A stretch of 5,299 nucleotides of DNA, taken from Syntrophaceae bacterium. GTDB taxonomy: Bacteria > Desulfobacterota > SM23-61. This document shows positions 1-5,085 of the stretch, one piece after another. The notes under the pieces are model-generated. The model made no database searches, was not told the origin of the DNA, and was given only the letters and a program-made list of their open reading frames with translations. A program made the position numbers and the translations under genes. Numbering within the stretch: position 1 is the stretch's first letter; the number at the start of each line of letters is the position of its first letter. The DNA lies in the NCBI GenBank assembly GCA_003154025.1, contig PMCE01000191.1, positions 2,489-7,787 on the forward strand. Direction: 5' to 3'.

Positions 1-54
1 CCCTTTTTATTCTGCCGGTTCATCATCTAGCTTTATGGAAGCCGCTCTCCGCGA
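1..54. other. Short region downstream of the CoA-transferase
   Basis: 54 bases with no clear terminator. An in-frame ATG-ATG pair on the minus strand at 26-21 could begin a further gene (MMNRQNKKG, running off the edge), but it lacks a good Shine-Dalgarno. CCGGTTCAT occurs at both 15-23 and 60-68, flanking the CoA-transferase stop. Confidence 0.3.
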
Positions 55-1254
55 CTATTCCGGTTCATATTGTTTGGCAACCCCTTTGCGGATCAACTCC
101 TGAATCGCCTCTTCGCTGTAGCCCAGCTCTTTCATAATCTCCTTCGTGTTTTCCCCGAGCATGGGGGCCCGCCGCCGGAAGGGGGCCGCTTTTCCCGATA
201 AATAAATGGGGGTCTTCACCGCGACTATTTTGCCCAAGGAGGGATAATCGACTTCTTCCAGAATTCCCCTCCCTTGGACGTGGGGTTCCTGGAGGATGTC
301 TCCCACATTGCGGACCATTCCGCAGGCCACGTCGGCGGCCAGCAGCTTGGCCTCCAAATCCCGGCTCGTAAACTTTCGACTTTCCCGGGTCAAAATCTCG
401 GAAATTTCGACTCTTCGGTCCGCCCTCTGCTTCCGGGTTGCGTACCGCGGGTCTTTCGCCAATTCCTCGAGGCCCAGGACCCTACAGAGGCCTTTAAACA
501 TATGGTCCGTTCCGGCCACGACGTAGACCAAACCGTCCCGGGTCTCGAAATTCTGGATCGCTCCCCCGGAGGGCTGGGCCGAACCCGCCCGTTCGGGCAA
601 TTCTCCCCTCCTCTTGTACTGGGTCACATAGGGGGCCATGGCATAGAGGGCCACATCCAGCAGGGCTATATCAATCCTCTGGCCCCGCCCGGTTTTACCC
701 CGCTGCAACAAAGCGGCGGCAATGGCGAAAGCCGCGTTGGCCCCCGTGCAATAGTCGATCATGGCCGGGCGGATTCGGACGGGGGGACGGTCCGGTTCTC
801 CGGTGGAATCCATGATTCCCGACATGGCCTGCAGGATGGGCTCATAAGCCGGCCGGTGCCGGAAAGGTCCTTCCTGCCCGAATCCGGATATGGAAGAATA
901 GATGATGCCCGGATTGATACGGCTGATCTCCTCGTATCCCAGGCCCAGTTTGTCCATCGATCCGGGCAGAAAATTCTCCACCAGGACATCGGAATTCTTG
1001 GCCAGCTTGAGGACGATTTCTTTTCCTTCCTGGGTCTTCAGGTTCAACGCCATGGCCCGCTTGTTGCGGTTGAAATTGAAAAAATTGGCCCCTTCCATGG
1101 GTTCCCGAAACTGATCGCCGATAAAAGGCTCGATTTTGACAACTTCAGCCCCCATGTCCGCCAGCATAGCCGTGCAAATCGGGCCGGATTGGACATGGCT
1201 GAAATCCAAGACTTTGATCCCGGCCATAGCGTTGTGAACTTCCGCAATTTCCAT
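55..1254 (-). CDS. Family III CoA-transferase (CaiB/BaiF, formyl-CoA transferase type)
   Basis: 399 residues, close to the family's usual size of about 380-430. Proteins of this family move CoA from a CoA thioester to a free carboxylate through enzyme-aspartyl anhydride intermediates, in the cytoplasm. Visible motifs in order: LDFSHVQSGP at 16-25; NRNKRAMALNLK at 62-73; VENFLPG at 92-98; SGFGQEGP at 123-130; PAMIDYCTG at 163-171, whose Asp167 matches the catalytic Asp of formyl-CoA transferase; GKTGRGQRIDIALLD at 186-200; EPHVQGRGIL at 323-332; and LGEN at 366-369. The frame stays open upstream to an ATG at 1545, but that would overlap the preceding gene by about 200 bases, and the extra 97 residues look non-coding. 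The ATG at 1254 sits 6 bases after an AGGAG and begins at the family's usual N-terminus. An internal Met10 (1227) is a possible alternative. It follows the two acyl-CoA dehydrogenases by 85 bases, so it probably activates the substrate of that pathway. Donor and acceptor are unknown. It ends in TAG. Confidence 0.93.
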   Translation of the reverse strand: MEIAEVHNAMAGIKVLDFSHVQSGPICTAMLADMGAEVVKIEPFIGDQFREPMEGANFFNFNRNKRAMALNLKTQEGKEIVLKLAKNSDVLVENFLPGSMDKLGLGYEEISRINPGIIYSSISGFGQEGPFRHRPAYEPILQAMSGIMDSTGEPDRPPVRIRPAMIDYCTGANAAFAIAAALLQRGKTGRGQRIDIALLDVALYAMAPYVTQYKRRGELPERAGSAQPSGGAIQNFETRDGLVYVVAGTDHMFKGLCRVLGLEELAKDPRYATRKQRADRRVEISEILTRESRKFTSRDLEAKLLAADVACGMVRNVGDILQEPHVQGRGILEEVDYPSLGKIVAVKTPIYLSGKAAPFRRRAPMLGENTKEIMKELGYSEEAIQELIRKGVAKQYEPE

Positions 1255-1260
1255 CCTTTT

Positions 1261-1265
1261 CTCCT
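1261..1265 (-). promoter_or_regulatory. Ribosome binding site of the CoA-transferase gene
   Basis: The minus strand reads AAAGAAGGAG then AAAAGG then ATG, giving a strong Shine-Dalgarno 6 bases from the ATG at 1254. This decides the start against the much longer open frame reaching 1545. Confidence 0.75.
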
Positions 1266-1287
1266 TCTTTCCTTCATAAATTCGTGG

Positions 1288-1310
1288 CGCCCAAGACTTT
1301 GGTCTTGGCG
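1288..1310 (-). other. Intercistronic hairpin
   Basis: CCAAGAC (1291-1297) and GTCTTGG (1302-1308) form a perfect 7-bp stem around a 4-base TTTG loop, with two more pairs (1288-1289 with 1309-1310) after a single-base bulge at 1290. It lies in the 85-base gap between the second acyl-CoA dehydrogenase and the CoA-transferase. On the transcript no U-run follows, so a classical intrinsic terminator is unlikely. An mRNA-stability or attenuating stem is possible. The same bases lie inside the in-frame extension that follows the upstream gene's TAG. Confidence 0.45.
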
Positions 1311-1339
1311 AAGGCCGCGACGATAAAATCCGTGTATGC

Positions 1340-2473
1340 CTAAAGCCCCATCGAATCGGCGACCTTTTGCCGCTGAACCCAGGAATCCCCGAAGTCCAGC
1401 TCCGAAGCTTTGGCGTGCTTATAGTAGAGATGAAGGTCGTGCTCTTCCGTAAATCCGATCCCGCCGTGAAGCTGATGGCCGATGTGGGTGGCTTTTTTGT
1501 AGGCATCGCTGCACCAGGCCTTGGCCATGGCCACTTCTTTGCCACTGGGAAGGCCGGCGCTGATGAGGGAGGCGGCCTGGTAGGCCACCAGCCTGGCGGT
1601 GTCCAAAAAGGTGGTCATGTCCGCGCAGTAATGGTGGATGACCTGCAGGGTCCCGAGGGGCTTGCCGAACTGGACCCTCTGCTTAACGTAATCGACGGTC
1701 ATGTCCACCACCCTGGATAACCCCCCGACCATTTCGCCGCATTTGAGAGCAATCAACTTGGGCATGATCTTTTCGACGTACTCCGCGCCCTTTCCCGGCG
1801 CCCCCAGGAGATCTCCCTGGGCGGCCGGATAGTCGGCGTAGGTCACCGCAAAGTCCTTTTCTCCGGTGAGGGTGTTGAGCGGGGTCACCCGGATCCCGGA
1901 CTCTTTGCTTTTCGTCTTGAAAAGGGTCGGCCCGGAAGATCCGGAACCTTTTTTGAGTCTGGCGCACACCAGGATTTCGTCGGCCACGTGGGCGTAGGGA
2001 ACGAGGAGCCGGGTTCCCGTGATCCGGTAAGAACCCGGAGCGACCTCCCGGGCTTCCAGAGCGGGGTCGAGGTGGTCATAATCCCCCTTTTCGTTCCGGA
2101 GGCCGACGGTCAGAATCTTTTTCCCATCCACGATTCCCGGCAGGTATTCTTTCTTGACTTTTTCATCCCCGGCTTCGCTGATGAGCAGTCCGGCAAAGAC
2201 CGCGCTGCAGAAAAAGGGGCTCGGCAGCACGGCCTTTCCCATCTCCTCGAAGAGGGCGAACAGGTCAAAAAAATCGCCCCCGCTCCCCCCGTAGGCTTCA
2301 GGGTAAACGAGCCCCAGCCAGCCCAGATCGGCCATTTCTTTCCAGAGGGCCGGGGAGAATCCCTTCTCCTCCTTCAATATATTCTTCACGAAAGAACTCG
2401 GGCATTTCTCCTTCATGAATTTCTCGGCATTGCTCTTCAACATTTTGGTTTCTTCCCGCAGGCTGAATTCCAT
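1340..2473 (-). CDS. Acyl-CoA dehydrogenase, second (small-subunit-like), catalytic Glu not identifiable
   Basis: 377 residues with the acyl-CoA dehydrogenase fold: helical N-terminal domain (about 1-115, with LGWLGLVYPEAYGG at 50-63), beta domain (about 116-225) and C-terminal helical domain (about 230-377). The FAD-binding segment RVQFGKPLG (266-274) and the C-terminal signature HGGIGFTEEHDLHLYYK (336-352) are clear. The SEPxAGSD motif expected near 125-135 is absent; the stretch reads LRNEKGDYD. Aligned by eye to isovaleryl-CoA dehydrogenase, the helix-G catalytic Glu position falls on Leu240, and there is no C-terminal EGT motif as in medium-chain enzymes. Being adjacent to a full-motif dehydrogenase, it resembles the small or non-catalytic partner of heteromeric enzymes such as PimD or one ChsE chain. 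The ATG at 2473 is 8 bases after AAAGGAG. A separate reductase-like or structural role cannot be excluded. It ends in TAG. Confidence 0.93.
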   Translation of the reverse strand: MEFSLREETKMLKSNAEKFMKEKCPSSFVKNILKEEKGFSPALWKEMADLGWLGLVYPEAYGGSGGDFFDLFALFEEMGKAVLPSPFFCSAVFAGLLISEAGDEKVKKEYLPGIVDGKKILTVGLRNEKGDYDHLDPALEAREVAPGSYRITGTRLLVPYAHVADEILVCARLKKGSGSSGPTLFKTKSKESGIRVTPLNTLTGEKDFAVTYADYPAAQGDLLGAPGKGAEYVEKIMPKLIALKCGEMVGGLSRVVDMTVDYVKQRVQFGKPLGTLQVIHHYCADMTTFLDTARLVAYQAASLISAGLPSGKEVAMAKAWCSDAYKKATHIGHQLHGGIGFTEEHDLHLYYKHAKASELDFGDSWVQRQKVADSMGL

Positions 2474-2481
2474 CTTGAGCG

Positions 2482-2488
2482 CTCCTTT
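2482..2488 (-). promoter_or_regulatory. Ribosome binding site of the second acyl-CoA dehydrogenase
   Basis: The minus strand reads AAAGGAG followed by 8 bases and ATG at 2473. It lies just outside the hexamer repeat arrays, so folding of the arrays need not hide it. Confidence 0.75.
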
Positions 2489-2499
2489 CCTTGGAGAGA

Positions 2500-2523
2500 G
2501 TGCAAGTGCAAGTGAAAGTGAAA
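2500..2523 (+). repeat. Hexamer array A, GTGCAA/GTGAAA x4
   Basis: Four consecutive hexamers: GTGCAA, GTGCAA, GTGAAA, GTGAAA. They are followed by AAGGAAATAA-type sequence (2522-2531), which is the exact inverse of the last codons and stop of the neighbouring dehydrogenase gene at 2617-2626. Together with arrays B and C this fills most of the 143-base gap between the two dehydrogenase genes. Confidence 0.8.
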
Positions 2524-2542
2524 GGAAATAAACTGCAATACT

Positions 2543-2566
2543 GTGAAAGTGTAAGTGTAAGTGTAA
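2543..2566 (+). repeat. Hexamer array B, GTGAAA + GTGTAA x3
   Basis: Four consecutive hexamers: GTGAAA, GTGTAA, GTGTAA, GTGTAA. Bases 2543-2563 are the perfect reverse complement of 2596-2616 (21 of 21), making this the left arm of a long inverted repeat. Confidence 0.85.
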
Positions 2567-2590
2567 GGGAAGAAAAAAGGCCTCGTTTTA

Positions 2591-2620
2591 ACTTTCACTT
2601 ACACTTACACTTTCACTTAT
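2591..2620 (-). repeat. Hexamer array C, five ACTTxx units, inverse of array B
   Basis: Five consecutive hexamers read on the plus strand: ACTTTC, ACTTAC, ACTTAC, ACTTTC, ACTTAT. This is the same repeat as arrays A and B in the opposite orientation. The array runs into the TAA stop (2617-2619) of the upstream dehydrogenase gene. The period of six matches slipped-strand expansion, while the orientation switch needs an inversion or template-switch event. Confidence 0.85.
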
Positions 2621-3801
2621 TTCCTTGGCATATTGAGTCCGCGCTGGGCCACGATGTTCTTCAAGACCTCCACGCTTCCTCCCTGGAGGGTGTAACTGGG
2701 CGACCAGAGATAGCATTCCGCCAGTTCCCCGTCAAAGGCGGCCCAGGGAGTCCCCTCGCGCAGGAGGCTCGAGGGTCCGAGGATCCTCGTGGCCAGGTCA
2801 TTGAGACGCTGTTCATACTGGTTGCAGTAGGCTTTGGCCAGGGCCGCTTCCTTGGAGGGTTTTCGGCCCTGATCGACGGTCCAGGCCGTGTGATAGACGA
2901 GGAGCCGGCCGATCTGGAACTCGGTTTCCAGTTGGGCCAGGGAATCCCGGACCCAGGAATAAAACCCTTCTCCCGCCTTTTTCTTGTCCATCTGCTTCAC
3001 GTATTCCAAGAGCCTTTTGTAAATGGGGTAATTCTGCAGGAGCCTTTCGACCCCCGACCTCTCGTAATCCATCTGGGCCATGATCTGCTTGAAGCCTTCA
3101 TTTTCCTGGCCCACCATGAATCTTTTCTCCACCCGCACGTCGTCGAAGAATACTTCGTTGAAAGTATGCCTCCCGGCCATGTTGATGATGGGCCGGACGG
3201 TCACCCCGGGAAGGCGCAGGTTGAGGATGAACTGGGAGCAGGACTCATGGCGGGGCACCTTGGGGTCGAAACAGGTCCGGGCCAGGAGCCAGCCGTATTC
3301 CGACTGATGGCCGCCCGAGGTCCAGACTTTCTGCCCCCGGATGATGTAAGAGTCTCCGTCCTTGGTGGCCGAAGTGGCCACATTCACCAGGTCCGACCCG
3401 GCGTTCGGTTCGCTGAACAGAAGGCAGAATCTCATGTTATCTTCCGCTTTTACGAATCGCGGCAAGAAATATTCTTTCTGCCAATCCGACCCGAAATGGA
3501 TGATCGAGGGCCCGATCTGCCGGTCCGCGAGAAAGTGATAGGCCACCGGGGCCTGGACCTTGAAAATCTCCTCGTTCAAAATCACCTTGTCCACATAGGT
3601 CCGGCCCTGGCCCCCGTATTCTTTGGGCCAGGTCATCCCGATCCAACCCTTCCGGGACATCTTCCGGGAGAACTCCTGATTGTTCCCTTCGGCCAACCCC
3701 CCGCTTTTGGCCACGAAAGTCTTCGCTTGGATCTCGGCCTGGAGAAAATCCTGGACCTCCTGGCGAAACTTGTTCTGCTCTTCCGTAAACCAGAATCGCA
3801 T
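2617..3801 (-). CDS. Acyl-CoA dehydrogenase, first (large-subunit-like, catalytic)
   Basis: 394 residues, a FAD flavoenzyme that would oxidise an acyl-CoA to the 2,3-enoyl-CoA. Family marks in order: MTWPKEYGGQG (56-66) at the end of the N-terminal helical domain; FSEPNAGSD (129-137), the flavin/substrate loop; GQKVWTSGG (156-164); QENEGFKQIMAQMDYERSG (232-250), where Glu247 lies at the helix-G position used as base by isovaleryl-CoA dehydrogenase; and the tail TLQGGSVEVLKNIVAQRGL (371-389). In that tail, Gln373 replaces the Glu used by medium-chain enzymes. This tail is usual in long-chain, dicarboxylyl and steroid side-chain dehydrogenases. An ATG at 3810 also exists but touches the AAAGGAG directly; the ATG at 3801 has a 9-base spacer and gives the usual start MRFWFTEEQ. 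First gene of the likely dehydrogenase/CoA-transferase operon, with 143 bases to the next gene. PimC-like or ChsE-like pairing is inferred; the substrate is unknown. Confidence 0.94.
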   Translation of the reverse strand: MRFWFTEEQNKFRQEVQDFLQAEIQAKTFVAKSGGLAEGNNQEFSRKMSRKGWIGMTWPKEYGGQGRTYVDKVILNEEIFKVQAPVAYHFLADRQIGPSIIHFGSDWQKEYFLPRFVKAEDNMRFCLLFSEPNAGSDLVNVATSATKDGDSYIIRGQKVWTSGGHQSEYGWLLARTCFDPKVPRHESCSQFILNLRLPGVTVRPIINMAGRHTFNEVFFDDVRVEKRFMVGQENEGFKQIMAQMDYERSGVERLLQNYPIYKRLLEYVKQMDKKKAGEGFYSWVRDSLAQLETEFQIGRLLVYHTAWTVDQGRKPSKEAALAKAYCNQYEQRLNDLATRILGPSSLLREGTPWAAFDGELAECYLWSPSYTLQGGSVEVLKNIVAQRGLNMPRK

Positions 3802-3810
3802 ATTCCTCAT

Positions 3811-3817
3811 CTCCTTT
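3811..3817 (-). promoter_or_regulatory. Ribosome binding site that decides the start of the first dehydrogenase
   Basis: The minus strand reads AAAGGAG directly followed by ATGAGGAATATG. The first ATG (3810) has no spacer and the second (3801) has 9 bases, so initiation at 3801 is preferred and the protein is three residues shorter than the longest frame. Confidence 0.7.
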
Positions 3818-3819
3818 CT

Positions 3820-3847
3820 CGAAGGCCTCTCGACGAAAGAGCCTTCG
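3820..3847 (-). promoter_or_regulatory. Leader hairpin just before the Shine-Dalgarno
   Basis: CGAAGG(C)CTC at 3820-3829 pairs with GAGCCTTCG at 3839-3847: nine base pairs with one bulged base and a 9-base loop. It ends two bases before the AAAGGAG of the first dehydrogenase gene, so it could influence ribosome loading. No U-run follows. The structure is visible; a role is only inferred. Confidence 0.4.
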
Positions 3848-3868
3848 GACCCAAATCCTTGATAATCA

Positions 3869-3889
3869 GGACCCCAAGGTGAAGGGTCC
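3869..3889. repeat. Short inverted repeat GGACCC / GGGTCC
   Basis: GGACCC at 3869-3874 and GGGTCC at 3884-3889 are perfect inverse copies separated by 9 bases; another GGACCC lies at 3847-3852. If the promoter at 3906-3935 is right, this falls in the untranslated leader and gives alternative pairings with the hairpin nearer the start codon. Confidence 0.4.
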
Positions 3890-3905
3890 CGTGAGCCTTT
3901 CGTGC

Positions 3906-3935
3906 TCTATACAATTAGCGGCAAACTAAAACCAA
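3906..3935 (-). promoter_or_regulatory. Candidate sigma70-like promoter of the dehydrogenase operon
   Basis: On the minus strand TTGGTT (3935-3930) and TATAGA (3911-3906) are separated by 18 bases. They match 3 of 6 and 4 of 6 consensus bases, so this is a weak promoter that might need an activator. It would give a leader of roughly 95 bases. The -35 hexamer overlaps the dyad at 3931-3944. Confidence 0.35.
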
Positions 3936-3944
3936 CCTGTTGGT
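3931..3944. promoter_or_regulatory. Perfect dyad ACCAAC-CT-GTTGGT, candidate operator
   Basis: Six-base perfect inverted arms around a two-base centre, overlapping the -35 of the candidate promoter and about 130 bases before the first dehydrogenase start. Its size and symmetry suit a dimeric helix-turn-helix protein. It does not resemble the AT-rich site before the regulator gene, so a second regulator may act here. Confidence 0.4.
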
Positions 3945-3973
3945 AAGAAGGAAATACCCTTCATCAGGGCCGC

Positions 3974-3997
3974 AGGGGCACGATGCATCGTGTCCCT
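3974..3997. repeat. REP-like palindromic element
   Basis: AGGGG, then the perfect 14-base palindrome CACGATGCATCGTG (3979-3992), then TCCCT: a 24-base self-complementary element with one G:T position (3978 with 3993). The minus strand reads TGTAGGGACACGATGCATCG and onward, the style of the dispersed GTAGGGGC...GCCCCTAC palindromes seen between genes in many bacterial genomes. Copy number here is one in the window, so dispersal is from general knowledge rather than seen. Confidence 0.6.
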
Positions 3998-4133
3998 ACA
4001 AGCGAACCGGGGTGGTGGCGAAGTCACTCTTTTCGCGCAACACCGCGGAAAAAGCCTATCCTCCTAACGTTCAAATTCTTTAAATTTTGTTAAACATCTG
4101 GCAAACAAGTTTTGATGACTTTTAAATCTTTTA

Positions 4134-4176
4134 ACTTTAGGCACTTGAGCGCACTTAAGGCACCTGAGGCACTTTC
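4134..4176. repeat. Degenerate GGCACTT tandem tract
   Basis: Units of 8-10 bases follow one another: an ACTTTA start at about 4134, then GGCACTTGA (4140-4148), GCGCACTTAA (4149-4158), GGCACCTGA (4159-4167) and GGCACTTTC (4168-4176). It lies about 50 bases past the end of the regulator gene and next to the AT-rich stretch. Imperfect units and variable length rule out CRISPR. It shares a CACTT core with the hexamer arrays at 2500-2620. Confidence 0.55.
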
Positions 4177-4224
4177 TTTCGGTTGCGGCTCTACCGCGCT
4201 GCGTTTTCCTCTTCTCTAAAAATC

Positions 4225-5064
4225 CTACATCAGATGATATTTCCATTCGGAAGTAAGTTTGTTCACCATCTTCAGGGTTTCCAACGAATTCTTGTTCTTG
4301 TAAGAAACACCGGCCACGAGGCAGTTGACCAGGGTGACCGCGCTCGCCTGGGAATTGAAGTACGTGGAAGACCGATTCCCCAACAGAAGAACGAGGTCGG
4401 CGACCTGAGCGATGGGGGAGATGGGGGAATCGGTAATGGCAATGGTCTTACACCGATTCTTCTTGGCGTACTGCAAGGAAGCCAGGGTCTGGCGGGAATA
4501 ACGGGGAAGGCTCAGGGCGATGATCAAGTCCCCCGAACCGTAATTGATGATCTGGTTGGGCAGGCCTCCGGGGGTGAACTCCAGCAGATCGCAATCTTTT
4601 CTTACCTGGCTGAGCAACAGGTAGAGCAGGTAGGCGACGGCATGGGAGGAACGGCCTCCCGTCGCCCCCACCCTGCGGGCTTTGGTGATTTCCTGGACCG
4701 CCCGGTCGATGGTCTCGTTGGCATTCAGCTCCCGGGTCTTCCTCAGATTTTCATTATCCATTTCGAAGATCCGGGAGTAGATATCCTCTCCCTGACCTTT
4801 GGCCATGGAGTTTTCCAGAGCCCGGGCCGGGGAAAGCTTTTCCCGGATCGCATCCTGCAATTCTTTCTGCAGGGCCGGGTAGCCTCCATAATCCAGGGCG
4901 CGGGCGAAGCGCACGATGGCGGATTCGCTGGTCTTGAACTGACGGGCCATCTGGGAAATGGTGAAGAAAGCGGCCTCGTGGCCCAGGGAAAGAAGCTGCT
5001 CGGCAATCTTCTTCTGCTGGCCGGTTAAGGAGGAGAACCGTCTTTGGATTTTGGGGGCAAGCAT
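4225..5064 (-). CDS. MurR/RpiR-family transcriptional regulator (HTH + SIS domain)
   Basis: 279 residues, the usual length for the family. The N-terminal HTH_6 domain spans about 1-77, with the helix-turn-helix in TISQMARQFKTSESAIVRFA (35-54) and the following YGGYPALQKEL (59-69). A linker leads to a SIS domain (about 118-255), which in relatives binds a phosphosugar: strand and loop VGATGGRSS (132-140), GDLIIALSLPRYSRQT (178-193) and AITDSPISPIAQVADLVL (209-226). The loop SLPRYSRQT takes the place of the more usual SxSGxT, so the ligand may not be a simple phosphosugar. The start at 5064 lies 6 bases from a modest GGGTGA. It is followed on the same strand by the dehydrogenase/CoA-transferase genes, which it may control, and is preceded by a promoter and inverted repeat suggesting self-regulation. 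It ends in TAG, with a second in-frame TAG two codons later. Confidence 0.95.
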   Translation of the reverse strand: MLAPKIQRRFSSLTGQQKKIAEQLLSLGHEAAFFTISQMARQFKTSESAIVRFARALDYGGYPALQKELQDAIREKLSPARALENSMAKGQGEDIYSRIFEMDNENLRKTRELNANETIDRAVQEITKARRVGATGGRSSHAVAYLLYLLLSQVRKDCDLLEFTPGGLPNQIINYGSGDLIIALSLPRYSRQTLASLQYAKKNRCKTIAITDSPISPIAQVADLVLLLGNRSSTYFNSQASAVTLVNCLVAGVSYKNKNSLETLKMVNKLTSEWKYHLM

Positions 5065-5070
5065 GGCACT

Positions 5071-5076
5071 TCACCC
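5071..5076 (-). promoter_or_regulatory. Ribosome binding site of the regulator gene
   Basis: GGGTGA on the minus strand, 6 bases before the ATG at 5064. It is weaker than the GGAG sites of the three metabolic genes, consistent with modest regulator synthesis. Confidence 0.5.
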
Positions 5077-5085
5077 GGCAGGCCT

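Larger units (their letters stand above)
2522..2626. repeat. Long inverted repeat (about 31-bp stem) in the gap between the dehydrogenases
   Basis: Bases 2596-2626 pair with 2543-2563 (21 bp perfect) and then with 2522-2531 (10 bp perfect), leaving an 11-base bulge at 2532-2542 and a 32-base loop at 2564-2595. On the transcript the 5' arm begins in the last two sense codons and the stop of the first dehydrogenase gene. The loop carries a U-run on the minus strand, but no U-run follows the stem, so it is not a standard terminator. It could set the relative expression of the two dehydrogenase genes or protect mRNA ends, or be a passive repeat. Pairing is read directly; function is inference. 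Confidence 0.75.
3802..4224. other. Long intergenic region between regulator and dehydrogenase genes
   Basis: About 420 bases with no credible gene. From right to left it holds the degenerate GGCACTT tract (4134-4176), a very AT-rich stretch (about 4066-4138), a REP-like palindrome (3974-3997), a candidate promoter with overlapping dyad (3906-3944), a GGACCC/GGGTCC inverted pair (3869-3874 and 3884-3889), the leader hairpin (3820-3847) and the Shine-Dalgarno. Its size and promoter-like content suggest the dehydrogenase operon is transcribed separately from the regulator. I see no intrinsic terminator after the regulator. Confidence 0.7.

Noticed and set aside
1288..1310. Hairpin before the CoA-transferase as an intrinsic terminator
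   Set aside because: No U-run follows on the minus-strand transcript, and it lies inside a tightly spaced gene group.
274..1326. 350-residue open frame on the plus strand
   Set aside because: In-register antisense shadow of the CoA-transferase gene, with no recognisable domain.
1255..1545. N-terminal extension of the CoA-transferase to an ATG at 1545
   Set aside because: It overlaps the second dehydrogenase gene in another frame, has a non-protein-like composition, and a well-spaced Shine-Dalgarno supports the ATG at 1254.
2500..2620. Possible CRISPR array
   Set aside because: The units are 6 bases long, directly abutting, without unique spacers and in both orientations.
2491..3882. 463-residue open frame on the plus strand
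   Set aside because: It runs exactly codon-for-codon antisense to the first dehydrogenase. Such frames stay open where the real gene avoids TTA, CTA and TCA codons. Its N-terminus merely translates the hexamer arrays, and no family is recognisable.
4185..4197. GCGG/CCGC stem after the regulator as an intrinsic terminator
   Set aside because: Only 4 base pairs, and no U-run follows on the transcript.
4064..4246. 60-residue minus-strand open frame overlapping the regulator's end
   Set aside because: Its sequence mostly translates the GGCACTT tract and AT-rich stretch, it has no Shine-Dalgarno, and it starts inside the regulator gene.
4183..5028. 281-residue open frame on the plus strand
   Set aside because: In-register antisense shadow of the RpiR-type regulator gene, whose HTH and SIS motifs are unmistakable on the minus strand.
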